64,000 bases of DNA from Mycobacterium neglectum (GTDB lineage: Bacteria > Actinomycetota > Actinomycetes > Mycobacteriales > Mycobacteriaceae): positions 1-64,000 of the forward strand of contig NZ_NVQE01000023.1 in NCBI RefSeq assembly GCF_002591975.1, given 5' to 3'. Positions 47,719 to 58,059 of this stretch are shown piece after piece. Below the pieces are notes generated by a model, which was not told the DNA's origin, did not search any database, and saw only the letters and a list, made by a program, of their open reading frames with translations. A program made the translations under genes and the position numbers. Every line of letters starts with the position of its first letter. Within the stretch, counting starts at the first letter, position 1.

Positions 47719-49007
47719 ACGCGGACGGACCGGTGACCGTACTGGCCCATGGACTGGGCGGCTCAGCGGATCTTCCGATCCCGTTCACGTACGCGCTGAT
47801 CGGTGCGGCGTGGGCACTCACGTTCACGTTCGCCGTGGTAGCACTGGCGTGGCGCAAGCCGCGATTCGATCCCGACAAGCCCGGCCGTGAGCTGCCGCGC
47901 TGGGTGACCGCCGCAGTCGACGCACCGGTCACCCGCTGGGCGGTCGGCATCATCGGCCTGCTGCTCGCGGTGTGGGTGGCCCTGGCCGCATTCCTCGGTC
48001 CGCAAAACGCCGACAATCCGCTGCCCGGCATTTTCTACGTGCTGATGTGGGTCGGGCTGGTCGCGGTGTCGCTGGTGCTCGGCCCGGTGTGGCAGGTGCT
48101 CTCACCGGTGCGCACGGTGCACCGATTGCTCGGCGGCAAGTCGCTGCGCAGCTATCCGGCGGCGCTAGGGTACTGGCCTGCGGCGCTGGGCCTGTTCGCG
48201 TTCGTATGGCTGGAGCTGGCCAGTCCAGATCCGGGATCGCTTGCCGCCATTCGGATTTGGCTGCTTATCTACCTGGCAGTCACCCTCACCGGAGCTTTGG
48301 TGTGCGGCGCGCGCTGGTGCGCGCGCGCCGACCCTTTCGAGGTGTACAGCATGGTGGTGTCGCGGTTGTCGGCGCTGCGGCGCAACCGCGACGGCCGCAT
48401 CGCGATCGGCAACCCGTTCGACCATCTGCCGTCGCTGCCGGTGCGACCGGGCATCCTCGCGGTGCTGGCGGTGCTACTGGGGTCGACGGCGTTCGACAGT
48501 TTCTCGGCGAGGCCGCAATGGCGCACGTTCATCGACGAGACTGCGGGATCCGCCGCGACGGCAACGCTGATCAACACGGCGGGACTGCTGGTGTTTTCCG
48601 GGGTGGTCGCGGCGACGTTCTGGTTAGCCGCAAGGGCGACCGGCGGAGTCGATCACGAACAGCGGCGCGCACTGCCGGGGCAGATGGCGCATTCGCTCAT
48701 CCCGATCGTCGTGGGCTACGTGTTCGCGCACTACCTTACGTACCTGATCGAGCGGGGACAGCAGACCGTCCACCTGCTGCTGGGTATGGACGCCGACGTG
48801 AACTACTTTCTGTCCCTTCATCCTTCGCTGCTGGCCACCCTCAAGGTCGGCTTCGTGGTCGCCGGGCATGTCGCCGGTGTGGTGGCCGCGCACGACCGGG
48901 CGCTGCGTCTGCTGCCCAAGGCCCACCAGTTGACGGGTCAACTCGCGATGATGCTGGTGATGGTCGGCTATACGTTCACCGGGCTGTACCTGTTGTTCGG
49001 AGGGTAA
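47715..49007 (+). CDS. Polytopic membrane protein of the cupredoxin-linked operon
   Basis: The 430-residue protein has about nine hydrophobic helices (YALIGAAWALTFTFAVVALAW, WAVGIIGLLLAVWVALAAFLG, GIFYVLMWVGLVAVSLVLG, and others near the C-terminus). Loop motifs include WCARADPFEVYS and NPFDHLPSLPVRPG, and a His-rich helix runs THYLTYLIERG (HxxxY). From memory, some database entries of this type carry the name fenitrothion hydrolase, which nothing here supports. Start GTG 47715 overlaps the cupredoxin stop. pncA follows 9 bp after its stop. Confidence 0.7.
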   Translation: MNADGPVTVLAHGLGGSADLPIPFTYALIGAAWALTFTFAVVALAWRKPRFDPDKPGRELPRWVTAAVDAPVTRWAVGIIGLLLAVWVALAAFLGPQNADNPLPGIFYVLMWVGLVAVSLVLGPVWQVLSPVRTVHRLLGGKSLRSYPAALGYWPAALGLFAFVWLELASPDPGSLAAIRIWLLIYLAVTLTGALVCGARWCARADPFEVYSMVVSRLSALRRNRDGRIAIGNPFDHLPSLPVRPGILAVLAVLLGSTAFDSFSARPQWRTFIDETAGSAATATLINTAGLLVFSGVVAATFWLAARATGGVDHEQRRALPGQMAHSLIPIVVGYVFAHYLTYLIERGQQTVHLLLGMDADVNYFLSLHPSLLATLKVGFVVAGHVAGVVAAHDRALRLLPKAHQLTGQLAMMLVMVGYTFTGLYLLFGG

Positions 49008-49016
49008 ATTTTTATT

Positions 49017-49568
49017 ATGCGGGCACTGATCATCACCGACGTTCAGAACGACTTCTGCGAGGGCGGTTCGCTGGAGGTGAGTCGGGGCGCCGAGGTAGCC
49101 AGCGGCATCAGCGAGTTGCTCGCGGGTGACCACGGCTACGCGCACGTCGTCGCCACCAAGGACTTCCACATCGATCCCGGTGAACATTTCTCCGACCATC
49201 CGGACTATGCGGTGTCGTGGCCGCGGCACTGTGTAGTCCAGACATCGGGCGCCGAATTCCATCCGAACCTGGACACCAGTGCCGTCGAGGTTGTCTTCCG
49301 CAAGGGCCAGTACGCGGCCGCCTACAGCGGTTTCGAAGGCGCCGACGACGACGGCACACCCTTGGCCGACTGGCTGCGGGAACGCAGCATCGATGGGGTC
49401 GACATCGTCGGCATCGCGACGGATTACTGCGTGCAAGCGACGGCCGCCGCCGCCGTGGAGGCGGGCTTCGCCACTCGCGTGCTGCTGGACCTGACAGCCG
49501 GCGTCGCGCCCGAGTCGACGGCCAAGGCCATCGAGGACATGCGCGCCGCCGGCGTCGAGATCAGCTAG
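49017..49568 (+). CDS. pncA: Nicotinamidase/pyrazinamidase
   Basis: The 183-residue enzyme has the catalytic triad Asp8 (ITDVQNDF), Lys96 (FRKGQY) and Cys138 (ATDYCV). The metal ligands Asp49, His51, His57 and His71 (TKDFHIDPGEHF; PRHCV) sit at the M. tuberculosis PncA positions. It converts nicotinamide to nicotinate, and pyrazinamide to pyrazinoic acid. Residue 137 is Tyr where M. tuberculosis has His, next to the nucleophile. Start ATG 49017 lies 9 bp after the membrane operon, with GGAGGG inside that gene's end at an unusually long spacing (13 nt). Confidence 0.95.
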   Translation: MRALIITDVQNDFCEGGSLEVSRGAEVASGISELLAGDHGYAHVVATKDFHIDPGEHFSDHPDYAVSWPRHCVVQTSGAEFHPNLDTSAVEVVFRKGQYAAAYSGFEGADDDGTPLADWLRERSIDGVDIVGIATDYCVQATAAAAVEAGFATRVLLDLTAGVAPESTAKAIEDMRAAGVEIS

Positions 49569-49571
49569 CGC

Positions 49572-50411
49572 TCAACCCGGCACGGTGGGGTCCACCGGGT
49601 TGCCCGACCACTCGGGCGGCCTACCCGCTTGGAAGGCGCGCACACCTTCCTTCGCGTCGTCGTGCGCCATGACCGCGAGGTGGATCTCGGTTTCGCGGCG
49701 GCCCACCGCTGCGCGGTCGAGGTCGAACGAATCCCACAACAACCGTTTGCTGGCCGCCACCGACATCGGCGCGGTGTTGGTGGCGATGTCATGCGCCACC
49801 TCCAGGGCTGCGGGGAGCACCTCGTCGGCGTCGAGCACCCGGCTGCCCAAGCCGAGCTCAACTGCCCGATGCCCGTCGAATGTCGCTCCGGTCAAAAGGA
49901 TTTCGGCGGCGTTGGCGATCCCGACCAGCCGCGGCAGCACCCAGTGCGAGTACGCGTCGCCGACGACTCCGCGCCGCACCTGGACAACGCCGTATCGGGC
50001 GTCGCCGGCGAAGAACCGGATGTCGCACTGCAGCGCCAGCGTCAGGCCCAACCCGATCGCATGGCCGTTGACCGCGGCGATCACCGGCTTTGACAGCGTC
50101 CAGGCGGGCACGTCGATGCCGGCCGCCGAGAACCCCGCTCCGGGCGCGGCAAAGGTGTCTTCGCCCGCGGCGAGATCGGCACCTGCGCAGAACGCGGGCG
50201 GTGCGCCGGTCAGCACGATGGCACGCACTCCGTTGTCGCGGTCGCAGGCTCGGTAGGCGTCCACGAGCTCCTCACGCATCCCGTCGCCGACGGCGTTTCG
50301 CTGTTCGGGCCGGTTGAGCGTGATGGTTGCCACACCACCATCGATGGCCAGCAATAATGTGCGGTATTCGGACGACGGGCTCATTGGTTGTAATGCTGTC
50401 GCATTGGGCAT
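49572..50411 (-). CDS. Enoyl-CoA hydratase/isomerase family
   Basis: The 279-residue crotonase has LTGAPPAFCAGADLAAGED (first oxyanion loop) and AAVNGHAIGLGLTLALQCDIRF with GVVQVRRGVVGDAYSHWVLPRLVG. The classical hydratase Glu pair is absent or shifted (VQVRRGVV in place of PEVxLG), so the reaction is uncertain. Start ATG 50411 has AAGGG upstream; ATG 50384 is in frame. It converges on pncA with 3 bp between stops and is divergent from glgX. Confidence 0.82.
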   Translation of the reverse strand: MPNATALQPMSPSSEYRTLLLAIDGGVATITLNRPEQRNAVGDGMREELVDAYRACDRDNGVRAIVLTGAPPAFCAGADLAAGEDTFAAPGAGFSAAGIDVPAWTLSKPVIAAVNGHAIGLGLTLALQCDIRFFAGDARYGVVQVRRGVVGDAYSHWVLPRLVGIANAAEILLTGATFDGHRAVELGLGSRVLDADEVLPAALEVAHDIATNTAPMSVAASKRLLWDSFDLDRAAVGRRETEIHLAVMAHDDAKEGVRAFQAGRPPEWSGNPVDPTVPG

Positions 50412-50460
50412 CCCTTAACGTCGCCTTCATCCGTATCCGTCGATCTTTGGAGCCATAACC

Positions 50461-52614
50461 TTGACGCAAGCCGCCAACCAGCAGGTCACCACCCAGTTTG
50501 AGGTCTGGCCCGGAAAGGCCTACCCGCTGGGTGCGACCTATGACGGCACAGGCACGAACTTCGCGCTGTTCAGCGAGGCGGCCGACCGCGTCGAACTGTG
50601 CTTGTTTGATGCCGACGGCGTCGAAACTCGACTCACGCTGCCCGAGGTCGACGGCTTCGTCTGGCATGCATTCATCCCCAACGTCGAGCCGGGGCATCGC
50701 TACGGCTACCGGGTGCACGGAGCGAACGACCCCGACGCAGGCCACCGATGCAATCCCAACAAGCTGCTTCTGGACCCGTACGCCAAGGCTATCGAGGGCA
50801 ACTTCGACTGGAATCAGTCGCTGTTCGGCTACAACTTCGGCGATCCCGACAGCCGCAACGACGACGATTCGGCGGCCAGCATGCCCAAGTGCGTCGTCAT
50901 CAACCCGTTCTTCGACTGGGGCGTCGACCGCCCGCCGGGCCACGAGTACGCCGACACCGTCATCTACGAGGCACACGTCAAGGGACTCACACAGACGCAT
51001 CCGGACATCCCCGAGCAGATCCGCGGCACCTACGCCGCCGTCGCGCACCCGGTGATCATCGAGCATCTGAAGACGTTGGGCGTCAACGCGATCGAACTCA
51101 TGCCCGTCCACCATTACGCGAACGATTCGACGCTGATCGAGAAAGGTCTGTCCAACTACTGGGGATACAACACCATCGGGTTCCTGGCTCCGGATTCCAA
51201 ATACAGCTCCAGCCCCAACCCCGGCGGGCAGGTGCAGGAGTTCAAGGCGATGGTGCGCGCATTGCACGAGGCGGGCATCGAGGTGATCCTCGACGTCGTC
51301 TACAACCACACCGCCGAGGGCAACCACATGGGCCCGACGCTTTCCATGCGCGGCATCGACAACGCGGCCTACTACCGACTTGTCGAAGACGACAAGCGTT
51401 ACTACATGGACTACACCGGGACCGGCAACAGCCTCAACGTCAGGCATCCACACACGCTGCAGCTGATCATGGACTCGCTGCGGTACTGGGTGACCGAGAT
51501 GCACGTCGACGGTTTCCGGTTCGACCTCGCTTCGACGCTGGCCCGCGAGTTCTACGATGTGGACCGGCTGTCGACGTTCTTCGAACTAGTGCAACAGGAT
51601 CCGACGGTCAGCCAGGTCAAGCTGATCGCCGAGCCGTGGGACGTCGGTCCGGGCGGCTATCAGGTCGGCAACTTCCCGCCGCAGTGGACGGAATGGAACG
51701 GCAAGTACCGCGACACCGTGCGCGACTACTGGCGCGGAGAGCCGGCCACGCTCGACGAGTTCGCCGCCCGGTTGACCGGCTCAGCCGATCTCTACGAGAA
51801 CACCGCGCGGCGGCCGGTGGCGTCGATCAATTTCGTCGTCGCCCACGACGGGTTCACCTTGCGGGACCTGGTGTCCTACAACGAGAAACACAACGACGCC
51901 AACGGCGAGGACAATAACGACGGGGAAAGTCACAATCGGTCGTGGAACTGCGGGGTCGAAGGTCCGACCGACGACCAGGAGATCAATGCGCTGCGCGCCC
52001 GGCAGCAACGCAACTTCCTGACCACACTTCTTCTTTCCCAAGGCGTTCCGATGCTCGCGCACGGCGACGAACTCGGGCGCACGCAGGAGGGCAACAACAA
52101 CGTCTACTGCCAGGACAACGAATTGTCCTGGATCGACTGGTCGACCGCAGACACCGAGCTGATCGAGTTCACCGGCGCCGTGTCGGCGCTGCGCGCCGCG
52201 CACCCGGTGTTCCGGCGGAAGCGATTCTTCTCCGGCGTCCCGGTGCGCAAGCGCGGAGGCGACGGCCTACCCGACATTGCGTGGTTCGCACCCGACGGCT
52301 CGGAGATGAGCGACGAAGACTGGGACTCCGGGTTCGCCAAATCGATTGCGGTGTATCTCAACGGGCACGGCATCCCTGATCTCGACGAGCGCGGCCAGCG
52401 GGTGACCGACGATTCGTTCGTGCTGTGCTTCAACGCCCATTTCGAGCCGATCGAGTTCGCGCTGCCCGAAGACCGGTTCGGTCCAGCATGGATCCCGGTG
52501 ATTGATACCGCCGGGGACCCGAACGCCGAAGGCGAACCCAAACCCGTCGCCTCCGGCGGCGCGGTGACGGTGGAGGGTCGCGCGGTCGTGGTGCTGCAGG
52601 CGGCCTCTCTCTAG
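50461..52614 (+). CDS. glgX: Glycogen debranching enzyme (GlgX/TreX-like)
   Basis: The 717-residue GH13 protein has an N-terminal CBM48 domain (YPLGATYDGTGTNFALFSEAADRVELCLFD), then region I DVVYNHT, region II DGFRFDLAS (nucleophile Asp), region III AEPWDVGPGGYQ (acid Glu) and region IV FVVAHDGFTL. It cleaves alpha-1,6 branches of glycogen-like glucan. Start TTG 50461: no ATG or GTG lies nearby and the CBM begins soon after. The enzyme and the nearby treS-mak pair suggest a glycogen/trehalose cycle, though they are separate transcripts. Confidence 0.9.
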   Translation: MTQAANQQVTTQFEVWPGKAYPLGATYDGTGTNFALFSEAADRVELCLFDADGVETRLTLPEVDGFVWHAFIPNVEPGHRYGYRVHGANDPDAGHRCNPNKLLLDPYAKAIEGNFDWNQSLFGYNFGDPDSRNDDDSAASMPKCVVINPFFDWGVDRPPGHEYADTVIYEAHVKGLTQTHPDIPEQIRGTYAAVAHPVIIEHLKTLGVNAIELMPVHHYANDSTLIEKGLSNYWGYNTIGFLAPDSKYSSSPNPGGQVQEFKAMVRALHEAGIEVILDVVYNHTAEGNHMGPTLSMRGIDNAAYYRLVEDDKRYYMDYTGTGNSLNVRHPHTLQLIMDSLRYWVTEMHVDGFRFDLASTLAREFYDVDRLSTFFELVQQDPTVSQVKLIAEPWDVGPGGYQVGNFPPQWTEWNGKYRDTVRDYWRGEPATLDEFAARLTGSADLYENTARRPVASINFVVAHDGFTLRDLVSYNEKHNDANGEDNNDGESHNRSWNCGVEGPTDDQEINALRARQQRNFLTTLLLSQGVPMLAHGDELGRTQEGNNNVYCQDNELSWIDWSTADTELIEFTGAVSALRAAHPVFRRKRFFSGVPVRKRGGDGLPDIAWFAPDGSEMSDEDWDSGFAKSIAVYLNGHGIPDLDERGQRVTDDSFVLCFNAHFEPIEFALPEDRFGPAWIPVIDTAGDPNAEGEPKPVASGGAVTVEGRAVVVLQAASL

Positions 52615-52619
52615 CCGGT

Positions 52620-52967
52620 TTACCGCTCGACGTCGAAGAACGACTCGCCGTCCTCCGGCGTTCCATCGATCTGACCGCGGTCGGTGCCGTGGTGCGCGGA
52701 GTCGAGACGGTCGAGTTGGTCGTCGGACATCGTCACGGTCCTCCTGGGGCTGTCGTCGGCATCGCGAACGTCGATGTCATCGGGCCCGACGTCGGGCACT
52801 TCCTCGGCGAGGCGCTCGTCCAGCGTCTCGTCCTCTTTGGCGTCGATCCATTTCTCCGGCGGGTCGACCACCTCGTCACCGTCGTCGTTGCGGACCTCGT
52901 CGGAGTCGAGTGCCTCTTCGGGCGTGAGCGGGTTGTCGTCGGATACGTCGCGTGCCATGTCTGCCAT
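52620..52967 (-). CDS. DUF5709-like acidic protein
   Basis: The 115-residue protein is very acidic and disordered (DNPLTPEEALDSDEVRNDDGDEVVDPPEKWIDAKEDETLDERLAEEVPDVGPDD...), ending HHGTDRGQIDGTPEDGESFFDVE. It matches the DUF5709 pattern I remember from mycobacteria, with no known function. Start ATG 52967; ATG 52958 (MARDVSDD) is in frame. It converges on glgX with 5 bp between stops. Confidence 0.7.
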   Translation of the reverse strand: MADMARDVSDDNPLTPEEALDSDEVRNDDGDEVVDPPEKWIDAKEDETLDERLAEEVPDVGPDDIDVRDADDSPRRTVTMSDDQLDRLDSAHHGTDRGQIDGTPEDGESFFDVER

Positions 52968-53057
52968 GGTGCCCGACGCGGGACTCCGTTAAACAGCGGG
53001 AGGCACCGCTCACCACCCACGAGCCACCCGCACCGCTGCGCGGGAACGTCCTGGATC

Positions 53058-53438
53058 TCATGCTCCGGCGGTAGATCTGCTGGGCTTCAGCCCGGTCTTG
53101 TCGTCCAGATACTGCAACAGCTCATAAGCGGCGACCTCGACGTCCTTGTGCCGCCATTCGGCCGCCCGGTAGACGCACGCGATCAGGCCGGTGCGGTGCA
53201 GCCTCCTGAGGTCGCCGTAGACGAATGCATAACGCGCCTTGGTGCCGTCGGTGGCGCCCTCGGTCAGCCCGAGATGCCATTGTGCGTAGTCCTCCCATGA
53301 ATGCGATTCGAGATAGGAGTTCTGGTCATCGGCGCGAGGCTGCACGTCACCCCAGTCGCTGTCGAGCACGTACTGGCGGGCGTCGATCAGTTCTCGCGCC
53401 TTCGCCACCGCGCCGTCGTTGACCGAGTACTTCGCCAT
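53058..53438 (-). CDS. Conserved hypothetical protein
   Basis: The 126-residue protein has AKYSVNDGAVAKARELIDARQYVLDSDWGDVQPRADDQNSYLESHSWEDYAQWHLGLTEGATDGTKARYAFVYGDLRRLHRTGLIACVYRAAEWRHKDVEVAAYELLQYLD. It is Trp/Tyr-rich, helical, cytosolic, without Cys clusters. I do not recognise it. Start ATG 53438 has GAGGAGAG upstream. It follows the DUF417 gene by 19 bp on the same strand and is likely co-transcribed. Confidence 0.65.
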   Translation of the reverse strand: MAKYSVNDGAVAKARELIDARQYVLDSDWGDVQPRADDQNSYLESHSWEDYAQWHLGLTEGATDGTKARYAFVYGDLRRLHRTGLIACVYRAAEWRHKDVEVAAYELLQYLDDKTGLKPSRSTAGA

Positions 53439-53457
53439 GCTGGCACTCTCCTCGAAG

Positions 53458-53934
53458 CTAGCGACGCAGTGCCCGCACGGCGTCGGCCAAGGTCCACACG
53501 GAGATTCCCAGCAGCGCAATATCTTTCATCAGGAAGCCACCCGTCAGCGACAGCGCCGGGAATCCGCCCTGTGCATCCTCGAATACCCCGGTGGTGGTGA
53601 ACATGAAACTTATCGTCGAGGCGAAGAGTGCGACGGCGAGCAGGCTTCCCGCTACGGATATCTTGGGCCACCACGGCTTGACCGCGAGCAACACGGCGGC
53701 CGCGATCTCGAAGACGCCGAGCAGCGCCGAGAACGTCGACACCGAGAAGACGTCATAAACCCAGCTCATCAGCGGGCTGTCGGACACCAGCGGCACGATG
53801 CCCTCGGCCTCATACCTCATGAATTTCAGTCCGCCGTACCAGGCGAGCACGATGACCAGGCCGTAGCGCACGATCAGGCCCGCGGCCGTATCGAAGGTGT
53901 TCTTCTGCGTGGATTCGATCTGTTGTGTCGTCAT
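53458..53934 (-). CDS. DUF417 (YkgB-like) inner-membrane protein
   Basis: The 158-residue protein has four hydrophobic helices and the family signature VLAWYGGLKFMRYEAEGIVPLVSDSPLMSWVYDVFS. The role of YkgB-type proteins is not established; proposals include quinone-related or chlorine-stress functions. Start ATG 53934, with a terminator-like hairpin of the upstream maltokinase gene directly before it. Confidence 0.82.
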   Translation of the reverse strand: MTTQQIESTQKNTFDTAAGLIVRYGLVIVLAWYGGLKFMRYEAEGIVPLVSDSPLMSWVYDVFSVSTFSALLGVFEIAAAVLLAVKPWWPKISVAGSLLAVALFASTISFMFTTTGVFEDAQGGFPALSLTGGFLMKDIALLGISVWTLADAVRALRR

Positions 53935-53935
53935 G

Positions 53936-53968
53936 TAGCGGTGGTGCGGTATGTCGCCGCCACCGTTA
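53936..53968 (-). terminator. Hairpin after mak
   Basis: Arms TAGCGGTGG and CCACCGTTA (8 of 9 pairs) flank a 15-nt loop, between the mak stop and the DUF417 start. Confidence 0.5.
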
Positions 53969-53974
53969 CGCTCC

Positions 53975-55317
53975 TCAGCCGACGAGCCGCGCGATCGACT
54001 TCAACGGGATGGGCAGCCAACTGGGTCGGTGCCGGGCTTCGTAGCCCGCCTCGTACACCGCCTTGTCGAGTTCATACGCCAGGAGCAGGGGCCCGAAATC
54101 GCGCGGGTCGGTGCCGGACACCTCGGCGTATCCCTCGCAGAACGAGCCGGCGTTGCGGTCCACCCACTCGCGGGCCCGCGCGCCGAGTTGACGGTCACGA
54201 TCCTCATCTCGAGAGTCGCTGGACTGGTCCATCAGCCGCTGGAATGCCGCGTACTCGTAGGAACGCAGCATTCCGGCCACGTCCCGCAGCGGCGAATCGG
54301 GCCGTCTGCGCTGGTCGAGCGGCTGTCCGGGCTCACCTTCGAAGTCGATCACCAGCCAGCCCTCCGGGGTGCGCAGCACCTGGCCGAGATGCAGGTCGCC
54401 GTGAATGCGTTGCACGACGATGGTCTCCTCGGCGAGCTTGCGGTAGCGCTCCTCGATCAGCGGGACGTACTCCTCGAGTTCCGGCACCGCCTTCGCGACC
54501 GCCGCCAATCGCTCCAGCATGGTGTCGGTCGCGAACTGGGTCGAGGCGGTCTCCAGCTGCTCGGCCAGCGTCGCGTGCACCGACGCGACCGCCTCCCCCA
54601 ATCGGAAGGACTCGCCGGCGAAATCGCCACCGACCTCGTCGGCGTAGAGGTCACCTTCGGCGAACAGGTCGCGCGTACTGGCCAGCGCCATGTCCCACCC
54701 CTCGGCGGAGTTCGCGGCGAAATCGGTGACCATGCCGAGCGCGCATGGTTGTCCGTCCCACGTCGTCTCGAAGGACCCCAGCAGCCGTGCCACGTGCGGG
54801 TTTTCCGCTCGCGCCAGCACCCGGTTGAGTTCGATGTCCGGGTTGGTGCCTCCGGTGATGCGGCGAAAGATCTTGAGGACGGCTTCCTGCTCGAAGACCA
54901 CGCTGGAATTGCTCTGCTCGACGCCCAACAACCGCGGAGCGATGTCGAGCGGCAGTATGGCGTCGGGTTCCTTGAGGAAACGCACTGGCGCTTCGGGCGG
55001 GCCGACCGTCGCCGACGTGTCGATCAGCGACAGCAGATACTGCCCGGCCGTCGGGTCGTAGAGCGCGTCATAGGCGGTGCGGTCGCCGTCGGTGCCGATG
55101 GTCGCAATGTCGGCGTACTCCTCGATGGGCCCGGCGTCATTCCACTGCACGATCACCTGGTAGCGCTCTGAACTGCCGTCGGTGTAGGACACGTCGAGCA
55201 GAACGAGGTCCAAGCCGTCGCGCAGTGAGACGACAACGGCGGGGTTGGTTGAGGCGAGTTCGCGGCTACGCCCGGCGTACCAGCGCTGCTGCGGAAGCCA
55301 CTCGTCGAAAGGCAGAT

Positions 55318-55321
<4 letters not shown>
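53975..55321 (-). CDS. mak: Maltokinase (Mak/Pep2)
   Basis: The 448-residue kinase starts NLPFDEWLPQQRWYAGRSRELAS, the N-terminal cap typical of mycobacterial maltokinase. It ends with the aminoglycoside-phosphotransferase-like core VQRIHGDLHLGQVLRTPEGWLVIDFEGEPGQPLDQRR (catalytic Asp and DFE metal site). It phosphorylates maltose to maltose-1-phosphate for the GlgE pathway. Start GTG 55321 overlaps the treS stop by 4 bp, so the two enzymes are coupled. Order matches Rv0126-Rv0127. Confidence 0.93.
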
Positions 55322-57096
<1,775 letters not shown>

Positions 57097-57241
57097 ACAG
57101 TGTTCAAACCTACCCATGTCCGACGGAATTGAATCGCCCGAGATCTGACGTTGGAGACATGTTGTTTGCTGGCTTTGTAGCGGTTGAATCGGTGGTCGGT
57201 ACCGGCTACGGTTTCGGCGTTCCGAACCGAGGAAGAAGCGA

Positions 57242-57706
57242 GTGGCTGTGGCTGATTCAGCACCGAATGACGGCGAAGCTCCAGTAATAGTCGGGATGTC
57301 CGACGCGGCGATGCACATGTACGACGTTGCGATCGACGCGCTGCCGGACCCCCAGGATCCGGAGTTCGCGAACCGCGCCGGGGTTATTTTGGTGGGCCTG
57401 CGCAAGCTGATCGGCTCGCTGACAGACGCCGCCGGGCGGGGCCGGGCGACGCCGTCGGTCATCGTCGCGCTCAGCGGTGTGCGCAGGCGCTACGACGACC
57501 TGATGGAGGTCGCGGCCAACGGACCCAGCGGGACGTTGGGTCAGCGACTGTATGTCACGCGTGGGCGCGCAAAGCTGTCCACCAAGGAGGCGGCGAACGG
57601 TGTGGGTCTGCGCAAGGACCTCATCGAGGCCGTTGAGGTGGAGGAGCCCGCGACCGAGGACGAAACCTCGCGGATCAAGGATCTGATCGCCGCCCTCGGC
57701 GGCTAG
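57242..57706 (+). CDS. Protein corresponding to the C-terminal domain of Rv3863-like FHA proteins
   Basis: The 154-residue protein aligns along its length with residues 235-370 of the FHA protein at 13339: ALSGVRRRYDDLMEVAANGPSGTLGQRLYVTRGRAKLSTKEAANGVGLRKDLIEAVE matches LSDVRRTHRDLMLLAATAPGATLGQRLYAARHRAQLS. The C-terminal part reads like a helix-turn-helix. FHA and XRE segments are missing. It stands just before an EspJ/EspK-like cluster, as Rv3863 stands beside ESX-1. Start GTG 57242 follows GAGGAAGAAG. Confidence 0.75.
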   Translation: MAVADSAPNDGEAPVIVGMSDAAMHMYDVAIDALPDPQDPEFANRAGVILVGLRKLIGSLTDAAGRGRATPSVIVALSGVRRRYDDLMEVAANGPSGTLGQRLYVTRGRAKLSTKEAANGVGLRKDLIEAVEVEEPATEDETSRIKDLIAALGG

Positions 57707-58059
57707 TTTGGGCCGTCCTGCGGTTCCGTTGCCTTTCTGGGTCCCCGTGTCGGGTCTACGCACGCCTGAGCGCATTTTGCGTGACCAAAGCCGACTCTCG
57801 AGGCGTGTCGGTCGTTTGCTCGCCTCTGTCGAGGCATTCCATTAGCCAGTGACGGCTGCGCTAAGTCGCGAGGCATTCGGTAACTCTGTTGCCGGTGGCG
57901 CGGCCGGTAGATCGCGAGTCCACGGGACGCATTCGCCGACGTCGGATCGGTCAAATTGGTGTGCATGGGGATATTGCAGTTCCGGTAGCATTTTCGTCGT
58001 GACGGCTGAGGGGGCTTGTCGAGAGCTCGGCTCGGGACTGATTGCTATGGGGAGTGACC
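57707..58059. other. Gene-free 353-bp stretch before the EspJ-like gene
   Basis: I see no gene here. It holds two copies of CGAGGCATTC (57830-57839, 57869-57878) and the run-up to the EspJ-like start. It is a probable promoter/regulator region of the ESX-associated operon; no recognised motif is clear. Confidence 0.5.

Noticed and set aside
47715..49007. Naming the membrane protein a fenitrothion hydrolase
   Set aside because: The name is one I recall from databases only; no catalytic motif supports it.
50272..51504. 410-residue open frame on the minus strand across glgX
   Set aside because: It is the antisense shadow of glgX, with no motifs, and glgX has all GH13 regions intact.
52968..53057. 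GTTT-16-GGGCAC as SigF promoter for the DUF5709 gene
   Set aside because: The -10 part matches poorly (GGGCAC rather than GGGTAT); too weak to list.
53419..55171. Two long plus-strand frames (436 and 406 residues) over mak
   Set aside because: Both are antisense to mak and the small genes; composition is Arg/Pro/Ser-rich as expected for shadow frames.
57830..57878. Direct repeat CGAGGCATTC in the gene-free stretch before the EspJ-like gene
   Set aside because: Ten bases repeated once in 50 bp may be chance; no regulator match is known to me.
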